Shown here in pieces: positions 35,601 to 47,100 of a stretch of 64,000 nt of DNA. The notes under the pieces were generated by a model, which saw nothing but the letters and a program-made list of their open reading frames with translations, was not told the origin of the DNA and did not search any database. Both the position numbers and the translations under genes were made by a program. Each line of letters opens with the position of its first letter. The first letter of the stretch is position 1. This DNA is from Pithys albifrons albifrons (taxonomy: Eukaryota; Chordata; Aves; Passeriformes; Thamnophilidae), in contig NC_092467.1 of assembly GCF_047495875.1 (NCBI RefSeq), forward strand, positions 20,913,066 through 20,977,065. Direction: 5' to 3'.

Positions 35601-38600
35601 TGATTGGCTTCTGAGACTATGTCTGGAGGAATCATGTGGAATATTGCTTTTGTGAAGTCTTGGAAAATTAATGAAACCATTCTGTAATCTGCAGAACTCT
35701 AGATTTACTTTGAAATGGTTTTGGTTTTGTTTGTTGGGGTTTTTTTGAGTACTCATGACTTTGACTGTTGGCACCGACTTGTAGAAATACACTTCATAGG
35801 TGTCTAGATCCCATGTCTCTAAATTATACTATCTAAAAACTGGAAATTTCTGTACACAACACAGAGATTGAATGCACAGTTGCTACTCAGCTTTGGTTTT
35901 CTGCTGATGACATAAACCACAAAGGCTTGTTGGTTTACAAACAGCAGCAACAATATACAGAGTCTGAATGGTTGCTTGTATACTTGATTAGACATAAAGT
36001 GGGGCTTCCACAATCCAAAAACAATATGAACTTTTGCTCTCCAATTAAATTGTGAACAGACAAATGAAGAATACTAAAGTTTAAGAAACAAGTTGCATAA
36101 AATCAAAATGGCTGACTGGTCCATGACATGCTGCTTAAAGCAAATATGTGGCTAATTTAGACAAAAAAAAGCATTCAAATTATGTTTAATAACTCTGCTG
36201 TTGGCACCTCCTTTCCTTCTTCTCTGTCTTTAGCTAGAAGAGACATTTCCAAAAATAAATTCTGTTATAACAGACTAGCACTGTCAATAGCTGGTACTGA
36301 GCTATCCTTCCCTTAAATATATTTGAGATAATTGGTCACATCAGAGCAGCACTAAATTTAGAGCCATCTCTGTAAATGTATGAGGTGATATAATATAGCA
36401 TCTCCTTAGGATTATTTTTTTTCAAGTTCTTTGTTCTCCTGCACAGATTTCTGAACCAGTACATGGGAAATAAGTGACATTTGCCAAATAAAACCACATT
36501 CTAAACCAAGTTATCTTTTGTACATCCTTGCAGCATTGAGGGGCAGGGAGATGGGGAAAGCACTTTTTTGGGATTATATATTATTACCTTCAGCTTAGGT
36601 GAGAAATATGCAATAGGCTTAGCAGACTGTTCTAGCAGAAAATCATCTTTAGTAGAATATCAGTGGAAAAATTAATTTTATGTGATTAATGCAGCTTATC
36701 CATTAATTCTCTCAGTATGTGACTGTTAGTATAGTTCCTATTTGGGCATGAAAGTCTCCTCTTTCATCATTGCTTGCTTGACAACCCAGCAAAAAAGCCT
36801 TTGAATATTCTTTCATAACATTCCATTTATATTACATGTTTTATATTTTGTATGATACATGCTCTTGTTTGCCATTAGTCCCTATGAAATTAGTTACTAA
36901 ATTGGCAATGAAGTTTGCTTGGGAACCTTTTACCACTGGATATATGTGTTGAAGGAGCTGAGCAGTTACCAGAACACAGGTTCACCACATGCTTGATTAG
37001 TAATGTCAAAGCATTCTATGGTTGTATTGAATTCTGCCTCAGGTAGAATCACTATATGGAAATAATTAATTTAATAGCAGAATAAACCATATGATAAGAA
37101 AAAATTATGAAAGACAATTGAAGACATTATAACCCATGCTGTTACCATTTAAGTAAATAAGTTATATCTGTATCATTCTCTTTATATCCTTTGTCAAGCT
37201 GCCTTTTCTGAAGAGTCCAGACACACAATCACATTTTCTGTCTTTTTGCCCACCTATAGTGCATTCTTTATAAGAGGGTATTTCCTATAATTCTAGGAAG
37301 TCTGGATTTTTTCAGTCTAAATTTATTTATTTCCTTATTATTCAGGTAATAGTTTGGAAACTTAAGTAACATAATCATTCTTTTCACTGCTTGGGTGCTG
37401 CAAACAGCATTTTGCTAGACAAGTTGTTATGTCATGAATCTGATAATTTACAGTTTTCTTCAAAGAGCAGTAGTACCCGCCCTGCATCCCCTGATGAGTC
37501 TTGGTAAAGTGTCTCAGTCAGGTTTAGATCTGATATCAACTGTTACATTAATAGAGTTAAGATGAATATGTAAATGGAATAGTGCATATAGTTCACTCTT
37601 CACTGAAACTAAATATGACAGTAATCAACAACTTTCTGAGGCAGCCACAAGCTCTAAGTGCTTTACCCTCAGAGACCTTTCTTCTAGTCATTGTAACACC
37701 TATAAGTCATGGTCATTAGGAAGGTGTTGTGTGAGAAGCTATAAACATCAGCAAAGAAGGATAGTAATCTAAAAAAAATTAATATTTTCTTGGATATAGA
37801 CAGAAAAGTATGCTTAATGAAACAGTAATATAACTCTTCAGGATAAAAAGTGTTCTGGTTAATCAAAGCTATTGACAAGACTTGATGTCTCATAAAAACT
37901 AAGAGATTTAGGGATTATAATGAGATGGTTTGATTGTGTAGCTTTTAAACAAAGTGAGGAACAGCAAAGTAGAAGGGTAACAAGGTAGAAAGCCTGAAAG
38001 GGAATTTTTAAAGAAAAATAGTGATGGAGGCAAGTATATGTTGTGATGAACAGTGGAAGGTAAGCAGAGACAGGGACCTAGTAGCAGTATGGAAAGAGAG
38101 CTGACATAGTCAAAGTTGCAAAACATTAAAACGATCTTTGTCGTGCATGAATGGGACAAGATTGTATTTTTCAAGAGACCAGGAAAAGGATAATGCTGTA
38201 ATTGAGATGAAAAATGTTGAATGTCTGAATGGGAGTATTGCCTGCTTAAATTGAAAGGAAAGGCCATACCTTAAAAATGTTATGCAGAAAACATAGCCAA
38301 GATATTCCACTGACAGACAGCATTGTGTTGGTATAATTGCAAAGGGAGGTAGAGGGGAAAGAAAGTGAGCTTGAGTGGCAGAGAGAATTATAGACGGATT
38401 AAAAGGGGGGTTTTGTGCTCAAGCGGATACAGCACAGAGAAGGTATAAATGTGTGTAGTTGTAACAGCACCACATAACAAGGGAGAGCACTATGCTTGAA
38501 GACGGCTCTTCATTTGCAGTCTGCCTCTCCTTCCTTGCATTTACATGAGAGGACAACAGGTGCTTTAAAATACACTTTTTAGCATTGTATAAACCAATGA

Positions 38601-41224
38601 TGTGGGCAGGTTTGAAGACTAAACAAAATCTATATAGGAGAGAGAGGAGTCCATGTTCTCTGTCACCTGCAGATTGAATACTGGCCAGTTGTTCCTTGGA
38701 GTAACAAAAGTGCTTGATTGTTTCTGAGATTTTGGAAAATAATCCTGAAATGCTAATTTAAAGTCTAGCTTGCCAAAAGATAAAAAACCTTATTAAACTG
38801 TAGAAGATTTTCACCTTTTTTTTTCTTTTTCTGTAATAGTTGCATTAGTTTAATGTATTTGGAGCACTAGTCTCTATCCAGCAAGTGGTGGCATGTTTTC
38901 TGCTTCTGTTAATGTCATACTGAAGCAATAAGGACCAGAATTTATTACAAGAGTGCTTAGAAATATTGCAGTTGTCATTCACGAATTAAGTCATTAAGGT
39001 CACAATTTCCCCAGCACCCACCATCAATTGTAACCTACTGGAAGTGATTCTTGAATTAAACTACTCAAAAATTAAAAAAACTTGAGAAAACATTATCTGA
39101 TTATGAGTGAACTGTGTCACTGGTTTACCAGAGAACACAACAGTTAGTTTATTATCATGGGTTAGGAACTTGGTGCCTGAAATCTGAGAGAAAGCTTTGG
39201 AAAATGCTGGACTCATGTCACTCAGGTTCACAGTATTTGTTTTTAAGAAATTTATGATTTTCGCACTAATCCCTTTAGTGTTTAGCAAGGCGAGTTATTT
39301 ACAGAGCCTGTAAATAAGATGTTTTGGAAATGGCAAAATATATTTGCAAATGCAACCAGATTGGTTCCTGCTACAAATGGTGAGAATAATGAATAAATAC
39401 TTAGATTTAGGTTTCTCCTAAGAGGGCTAATTTGTTCTAAGAAAAAACTTGTGATTTTCTGGTCCAACACTCACCTATAAGGTAAATCCTAGCTTTGCAG
39501 AGTTTGCAAATGCTTGGCTTACCTTGTTATATAAAGGCATTTTTTGTGAACATGTAGTTTGCCTAGAAATTCCTGTATGCACTCAAGAGGCAACTTCTCA
39601 GTCTGCTCTTCCATCAAGTGTCAGTCATAGAACATTATTTTAGACATAAACACAGGTAACAGAAAGCATAGTATTAAATCTCAATGGGTATTACTGAACT
39701 GTAATTCCTTCCAAGACACATGTAAAGTCATATGGTAAAGGAGCAAACTCAAGCATTTTGGTCATAAAAATTCTAACTTGAACTGATTAAGTGACAGGAT
39801 TTATAATCTGAAAGAATTTTTTTATTTTTAATTTTTTGAGGGTTTTTCATTTTTATTTTTGTTTATTTGTTTGGGTTTTGTAGTTTAGGGATAGTAACAT
39901 TTTAGCCATTTCCTTCTTGTCCCATATCAGGAAATTTCAGTGCTCATTAGAAAACTGAAAATCATCATGGAATTGTCTGGAAAATGAATGAAAGTTGGGG
40001 AAGGAAAAAACATGATATTACACTAAAGTCATGAAAGCATCAGCTAGGCAAGGGGCTTTTCATCATTTAAAGCTGATGTTTATATAATCTGAACCATGAG
40101 TTAGCTTTTTGGAAGTGTAAATATAAAGCTTCTAAAATATAGATTAGCAGAACCTAGTCATCATCCATTTAAGTATGTGGTAGACCTTTCTATCTAGATG
40201 TATAAGATATATTCCCAGTATTAAATGTCACAGTAGCTAAATAAGCTAATGCAACTGAATAACAAAGAATAAAAGTAAATGTCAGGGGATACTGTAAAGC
40301 TGCTATTTATTTTTTCCCAGGGCTTCTGTAATGTCATAATTGTAAAAGCAAACTTGAGAAGGTTAGTTGATAGAAACCCTAAGGAGAAATAAGAGGTCTC
40401 ATAATATTCTTTAGTGTGTATGAATTACATAGAACATACTATTGTCCTTCAGCCTAAAATAACCTGAAATAACTTATTAACCATTAAAATATTGAAAACC
40501 ATCAAGGGATTTTGGTTCTACTTTTCCTTCTTAAAAATCCAATATTTCTTATTAATAGTACAGAGTATATTTGATTACACATTGTTGTTTATGGCCATGT
40601 CTTTTATCAAGTGTCACTTTGGCTAGAAAACAACTTTTCATAAGTTGCTTAGAAGGGTAATCATCAGAAGAGACTTCTTAAAAAAAATCATTGTATGTAT
40701 GTAATGTTTGTAGAAATAGCATTTTAAAAAGTGACTGATTTTCTGCTCATTCTTTAAACATTAATTGACAAGCCCATGTAGTTATGGTGAATGCTGTTGA
40801 GGCTGGTTGACTATTTCTCTGCTACGGAACAGTTTTCTTATCATTGGACAGTGTATGCCATATTAATGACAGCCTGAAGAGAGAGATACATGTTTTTTCA
40901 AAGTCGTTACAGTTGAACAGAAATTCTTTTCAAAGGTGACCTAGTCGGGCCTAAATGTGTATTTATAGATTTCAAGATTTGATCTTCCAGATGTAGCAAT
41001 TGTTTGAAATATCTTCCACTTTGAATTTTTATTAACTTTTACTTCATGTTTGCAGTTGTATGTAGTTAGTAATGGTTGACCTAATGACCACTAACGTCCA
41101 CTAGACTGATATTTAAAATTCTTCTGTTTCAGTGCTACGAGAGATCTTGAATCTTTCGTATTAAAAAAATATTAAAAAAATGGTGTGCACACTGCCTCCT
41201 CAAATTGCTGAGCGCAACTACATA

Positions 41225-41246
41225 GACATGTAGATGTCTACATGTC
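41225..41246. repeat. 22-bp near-perfect palindrome
   Basis: GACATGTAGA (41225-41234), spacer TG, then its exact reverse complement TCTACATGTC (41237-41246). With a 2-nt spacer it is better suited to a symmetric protein-binding site or DNA cruciform than to an RNA hairpin. Confidence 0.9.
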
Positions 41247-41512
41247 AGATGTATCTGCAATGAACTTGACTATGAAAGGAAGAAACTGGAGAAAATGCTA
41301 TTCTAGGTGTTAATACCTATTTTTCATTTTACAAGACCGGCAGGTTGTTTGGGGAGAAATACGATGAACTGTAGAAGTTATTTCTCCTAGATCGATATAC
41401 TTTAGTTTAAAATACTTTCCCCAATGTTATATTGCTATGCAAAGTTTTCATTCAAGTATTTGAAATGTTAATGATTATTTTTTAACAGATCTGTTTTGAA
41501 TTCTTTATTTAG

Positions 41513-41579
41513 GATTTGATGCAGTCTCCTTATACCACTAATGCTATATATAAAGTGTTGACTGCAAAAGGATGGAGAG
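41513..41579 (+). other. Candidate 67-nt exon (splice-site context only)
   Basis: The segment is bounded on the left by GAATTCTTTATTTAG, a plausible 3' splice site, and on the right by GGAGAG|GTATGC, a plausible donor. Of the three frames, only the first is open throughout; it gives 22 codons plus one base beginning Asp-Leu-Met-Gln-Ser-Pro. The product matches nothing I recognise. It could be a small coding exon, a lncRNA exon or coincidence. Its phases (0 left, 1 right) do not fit the minus-strand candidate at 26.2 kb, which is on the other strand anyway. Confidence 0.2.
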
Positions 41580-41710
41580 GTATGCTTTTCTGTTAAAGTT
41601 TTTAAGGTATTGAAACTAGTAATTAGCTGGCAACATTATGGTATACTACAATGGAAACTCAGTTGCCCTTTCTGAGGCAGATCTATTTTAAATTTCATGC
41701 TGAAGTGATA

Positions 41711-41760
41711 TTTCTGTTTGTCTGTGTGGCCATTATATCTATTTGTCGGTGTGGCCATTA
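41711..41760. repeat. 25-bp tandem duplication
   Basis: Positions 41711-41735 and 41736-41760 share the pattern ending in TTTGTC-GTGTGGCCATTA, with a few substitutions between them. A local duplication by slippage is the simplest reading. Confidence 0.8.
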
Positions 41761-41978
41761 CTCACTGCATTGGCATTAGGAAATATGTTGTAGATCTGCC
41801 AGTCATTGCTCCAATAGGAAAAAATAAGAATTGCTAATAATCTGCAGGTCATCAGATTATTATTATCCAAAAAATGTCCAGTAGTAAACTTCCTTCTTAA
41901 TGAATGACAGATATAATTAAAATACAGATAAAAAGATATAATGGCGATAAACATACTAATTTATCCCATGCTAAAAAT

Positions 41979-42032
41979 AGACAGGTAGGCAGACAGACAG
42001 GTAGGCAGACAGACAGACAGGTAGATAGATAG
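41979..42032. repeat. Compound tetranucleotide microsatellite
   Basis: Interspersed (GACA)n, (GGTA)n and (GATA)n units: GACAGGTAGGCAGACAGACA appears twice, followed by GTAGATAGATAGG. It is about 54 bp and probably length-polymorphic. Confidence 0.92.
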
Positions 42033-42945
42033 GAGCAGTTCTACAATCATTTGAGAGGAATGATCTGGATAATGAAGGGATAGAATAAGAGATTTGTACA
42101 AGCTCTATATGAAATGTATGTGGTTCTATATTTTCAACTCAGCAAGTTGCATAAGCACATGAATAACTTCAGCTACAGTCACACTGATTTCACAAATTAA
42201 TGATAGAGGATTACATTCTCTAAATTACTATAGTGGTCACATATACCAAATATTATCTACTCCAAAGATAACTTTAATTTATGAATCGTTTTTCAAAGAC
42301 AAAACTATATTCTTTTTTTTTTCTCTCTCTGAATAAGTCAGTGTTAGATGCTTTCAGACTGGGAATACTACTTTCTTCACTGCATTCATTTTTGTCCTTG
42401 TATACCCTTCAGGTTTCCGACAGATTATTGCTTCCATCAGAAAAGGGATTTGATTAATCACCAGATCATATGTTTTATTCAAAACCAGTTCCCTCCACCC
42501 TTCATTCAGAGTAAATTAATGAAAAATTCACATAATTTTTGCAAATATTTTAACTGCCTTTTTTTTAAGTTTTGTTTGCAGCCTCAGAATAAAATCTAAA
42601 AATCAGGAAAGAGAAATTCATTTATGCTCTTTATGTTTGAAGACTGGGTTGAAATGAAGCTACATTTCATCAGATTCTCTTAGAGAATTAACTGACAGCA
42701 TAGGATAGGCTTCATAACAAAACACTTGGGGATTTGAAACATCTCTTACTTGATTTTCTGTGTTTTACTGAATAATATGACTTTTGGGGTGCAAGGATTA
42801 AACACTAACAAGCTGGTAAAGCAAATCATTGAGATTTCTGGTCTCAGTGTTACAGATGTACCTGTCTTATAAGTGCAAAAAGTATGAATTTGGAATCCTT
42901 GGCAGGTTATGTGTTGATCATTGGGAGAAATATCATCATGATCAT
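42033..42945. other. Unannotated AT-rich DNA
   Basis: A T-run with CTCTCTCTG occurs at about 42311-42330. The plus-strand frame 42348-42599 carries no recognised domain. No gene or named repeat is seen. Confidence 0.5.
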
Positions 42946-43113
42946 GACTAGGCTTCATGAATGAAGATTTGGGAAGGGTTCTCCCCACGTGGGTATGTCC
43001 TTCCAGCCTGCGCAGTGGATTTTTTAGGTGAGGCAGAGTGTGCAGAACTGGCCCCACCCTTTGCTCCTAAGATTCATCTGCCACTTTTTAATTTAGCAAT
43101 GTCAAGTGAAGTC
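42946..43113 (-). mobile_element. Second copy of the SINE body, 5' truncated (no 5S head)
   Basis: Read on the minus strand this matches the body of the SINE at 18297-18615. Shared blocks include GTGGGGCCAGTTCTGC (here GGTGGGGCCAGTTCTGCACA), CCTCACCTAAAAAATCCACT, CAGGCTGGAAGG and CCCACGTG, then CCCTTCCCAAAT. The 3' end is also recognisable, with the CGCG of the other copy changed to CATG, the usual CpG decay. Homology fades at about 43113, roughly at the head/body junction, and no 5S sequence follows. The copy is thus 5'-truncated, or the body can move without the head. It is clearly more diverged than the other copy and has no visible target duplication. The opposite-strand frames across it (42746-43057 and 42961-43155) are accidental. 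Confidence 0.85.
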
Positions 43114-44107
43114 ACCTACCATAGAGAAAAACTAAATATTACTGTGCATATTTGAGACAAAAAATTACTCTTAAATAGCAGCAGTGCCTCTGAGCTTAAT
43201 TTCTCACAATTTTTCCTGCTAATAAATTATTGAGATAGATTTTTAATCTGTCCAGGTTCAACATATCTCTATCTTGAAGTGAAGAAATTCAATTATATTA
43301 TGACATCTGAATCAGCCAACACCCTGTCTAAACAGGAGAAAAAAGATGTCACTATTCTTGATATCCACCTTGAAACCACATATTCCACAATGAACAAAGA
43401 ATTTGCATAGGAAAAAACTGAGGCCAGGTCTTATCAAGCCAAATGTATTTGATGTGCTCTGAGGTAGTCAAATAAAGCATAGATTTTTAGATATCTAAAG
43501 TTGAGATCATCCACAGTTTCATGAGATGTTTACATGGCAAGTTCTCAGGACACAAGGGTAGCAAAACAAGTTGAACTTCCCAAAGCTACTAGTCTCTTTC
43601 AAAATCTGCTAATGAAGTAAGTATGTTCTTGAGTTGGACAGGTAGGTTACTAGAGAAAAAAAAAAGGGTGACTCTTGCACCATGACTAAGACTGAATGTT
43701 GTTTGAAAAGTAGTAGATTAAGTATTTCTCATGACAGGTGATTTTAAACATAAGGGCTTCATTGGGCTACATGACAGTTTTGTCTACATTTCATTAGAAA
43801 GTAATTGTTCCTATATAAAACATTGGCATTTATGAGTTAAAAGCACTTAAATGAAACTTAAATGATTCCTTAGAAATCAGTGTTTAGCTTCTGTTGACTT
43901 TCCTATTACTGCCTCTCCAATCTGGATTTATTCATCCTTTATTGCTATAACAGATACCTCTTGTGAAAAGAATAATTGCTTTTAGTATTGTACTTTAAGG
44001 TGGTAAAGAAAACCTGTATCCAATCCAAAGAAGAGGAGGAACTGTGATCCCAGGAAGTGGCTTGTTCAAGTTTGCACAGCTGTGCTGGTGAGTCAGTTGC
44101 ATTAATG
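43114..44107. other. Unannotated AT-rich DNA
   Basis: No gene, RNA gene or named repeat is recognised. I searched just to the right of 43113 for a decayed 5S head and did not find one. Confidence 0.5.
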
Positions 44108-44156
44108 TCATAGAATCATAGAATATCGAGTCAGAAGGGACCTACAAGGATCATCA
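44108..44156 (-). mobile_element. CR1 LINE 3' terminus, short remnant
   Basis: TCATAGAATCATAGAATATC followed by AGTCAGAAGGGACCTACAAG and GATCATCA is the reverse complement of an avian CR1 3' end. Only about 50 bp remain. The form with GGGACCTACAAGGATCATC is of a subfamily different from the copy at 51.7 kb, which reads GGAACCTTAAAG. Confidence 0.9.
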
Positions 44157-47100
44157 TAATGTCATCGTGCTTTGTCTTAAAATGAGTATCAGCTTTACCT
44201 TTGTGTCTGCTTTTGAAATAATTACTCTTGGAAAGTGAAAGAATATAAGCAAATCTTTGGAATATGATCAGCTAATACAGGTCACTAGTGACGCTGCATA
44301 TGTAATAATAACATTTTGTGAACATTTTATGACATTCTGTAAATTATTTTCCTACCTCTGCTGGACTGGAGCTATTTCCTTGATTGAAATATGGAATGGT
44401 TCATAAGAGTTACTAACAACCTTTTTCCTCACATTACACTTGTTGTCTTGAGAATAAGAAAAAATATTCTCTTAAAGTAGTTATGGATCTCCTCACCAAC
44501 AGATATGGATTTGAAGGGATTGTTTGATATTATAAGCCAGAACAACTGGAAAGACACATTGGTGGGTAAGTATGATATGACAGGCATATCAAAAGAGCTG
44601 ATTGCTGGTTTAGGCTTGAAAGATAAGGCCTAGGGGAAGGAGAAAAAGACAGAGAGTCAGTCGGGAGAAGTCAGCTCTGTGTCTGCTGACAAAAGAGGGT
44701 CATGAAATTGAGTGATTTCAGGAGACAGATGTTTTTCTTTACATTTTAATGTAATTAAATAGTATCTGTTATCGATTATATTCAAATTTATAACTTTACC
44801 CAAGTAGTTTTTATTATTTCTGCTCTTTCTATATCATTTTAAAGACTGACATGTGCATTTTTGCAGAGTATATACTAAAAGAAAGAAAAACACTTCTCAT
44901 GTCCTAAGAAGAGATTAAATAACGACATAGTTTAACAAAAAGTTCTCAGTTTACCAAATTGAGAGGAATCTCAAGACTTATTTGACAATAGGAGGCTGAA
45001 AGGATGATGCTCAAACTGAGAAATATTAGGACCCATTTTCCATAAACATTTGTAGAACCATAGTAGAAAATAAAAACCTATTTAACTAAAATTCCATTTA
45101 GGTGGCTGATATTCCTTGGTTTAGATGTATTTAAAAATGTGTTTTTTAAAATTATGCAAGAAGATACAAACAAAACCATGTTTATTAGCATATCTATGCT
45201 TAAAATGAAAGTTCTGTTTGCAAATAATTTTAAAATGTATCTACCTCCAAACTGAAAGAAGAAAAAGTTTTCTTAAAAGTGCAGATGAATATTTGAGGTC
45301 TGTACATTTGAGGCTTTGCATTGTCATATAGAAAATATGAAGAGTTTCAACTCTCAATTAATTTTGAAATTTAAAATACAACCCCTCAAATACTGTATTT
45401 GGTAAGTGTCCAAAATCAATGTGTCAATATTATCATTATTTGGAGTCTTATTTGAAAAGAAAATATGAAAGAAAATGCACTAATTTCACAATAGTTTCAT
45501 TTAAATGCAAGTTAAGAGTGTCAGATATGATGGAAATTTCACTTGTTGCCATTTACTCACTATGGTTCTGTTGCATTAAATGTTCTTAAGCATTTCCAAA
45601 ACTGATCTGAAGGAATCTCTGTTACAGTTTTGTTGTTTGTAGCAGCAAAAGTAATGGCAGACTTTAGGGAACCAGCACCAAGATGAAGATTTATAGCTAA
45701 ATTCGCTGTCATTCAGGGAGGAGAGACTAGGCATGCAGAGCCAGTCTTGCAGTATTTCTATAGAGAGTGCTTGTGAATGTCATCCAGCAGTCACACTCCA
45801 GACTCTAAGTTGGCCTTTCCACCCTTTGGGGAAGTCACTCCTCTCTTCTGTCAGTACATATTAATAAGAGGGAAGCAAGAAACAGTAATAGAAATGAACA
45901 CAGCGCTGACCAATTAGTAACTTAAGGATAAAATGATAATGTGACGCAAATTCATTCCATCAGTTCTGCCAAATCATTTTTATCCTGATTGCTACATATA
46001 ATATGACCACAAGTCTCAATTTGTTATTAAAAGTCAGAATTATGAACAGCCAGAAGCATAGTCTGTTTGAACTAGGTACCAGAGAAAAATCTCTTGCTCT
46101 AAAGCTTGTTATAATTAGTATCCCAATAATAACAGACCAAAGAAATCAGTTAGTAGAGACTTCCTTTAGAATGTACAAAAAATGTTTTTTCTGCAATGAC
46201 TTCACTTTCTTTAAAAACAACCCAAAATTTAAAAACACTTTAATAAAAATTAAATATTTAGTGATCACTTTTCATAAAGGAAAAAGTAAATTGTTCTTTT
46301 TCTTCTCTTCGTAGCATATCAATTTTGCCTGAGGTTTTAGAACTAGTAGTAAAGTCCACCAGTTAATTGCCTGCCTTTTCTCAAGGACTTAGAAACTATG
46401 GCTGTAAATGAGAGGATGGGGTTTTTTTGTTGTTGTTGTGTTGTGGTTTTGGGGTGGTGATGTGTATATGTATTTAGTTTCTTGTTTTAATATGAAGAAA
46501 ACTCCTAAGTCATGTGAAGAAAAATCAAGGCATGCCAAATATACATGCTTTTAACTCTTCATGAGTTAAGTTTGCACCTTCAACCTTTACAAAAATCAGT
46601 TCACTAAGAAACAGTTTCAGACAAGGAGAGACACTGTTGTTCTCACTGAATTAACAATAAGGTCATATTTGGTTTCATTAATGCAGAATTAGGTCCATGT
46701 TTACCCAGCTGATCAAATAAAAACCTACTAGCACCCACACAGATAATAGGTTAGATGGAGAGTAAACTTTCTTCTGTTAGCAAACTACAGAAAAATTACA
46801 TCAAATCTTTGCTCTCCATCCTATGTATTTGTGTTCACGTAGCTAAGCACAACCACCTATTCTGCCTCCCTGAGCCCTTCTCACAAAATGACAAATCATT
46901 CTGCTTAATAGTGAGAAATGAAGCAAATGCTATTATTACTTAAAAATTAAGCTAAAAAATCCCCTAGAATTTCAAGCCAGTAGAAGCTGATAAATTACTT
47001 CAATCATGAGTGCTTTTACAATTCTTTAAATTCAAACAGGATGTAAAAAAATCAAACAGTTCTAATAAAAACCTCATCATTTATAAAATGTTAGGAGGAC

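Larger units (their letters stand above)
26645..41512. other. AT-rich DNA with no recognised gene
   Basis: About 15 kb without any recognisable gene, RNA gene or named transposon. Open frames are short and family-less; overlapping minus-strand frames at 35417-35792 and 37908-38310 read different frames of the same DNA. Local structures noted separately are a degenerate 15-16 bp tandem array (32575-32634) and a 22-bp palindrome (41225-41246). The long absence of recognisable repeats is unusual relative to the flanks only in a mild way. Confidence 0.5.

Noticed and set aside
37908..38310. Two overlapping minus-strand frames of 119 and 66 codons
   Set aside because: They read different frames of the same DNA and have skewed Ser/Leu/Phe composition; no domain is visible.
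42746..43155. Opposite-strand open frames of 103 and 64 codons
   Set aside because: Both cross the SINE-body copy, whose higher GC content explains their length.
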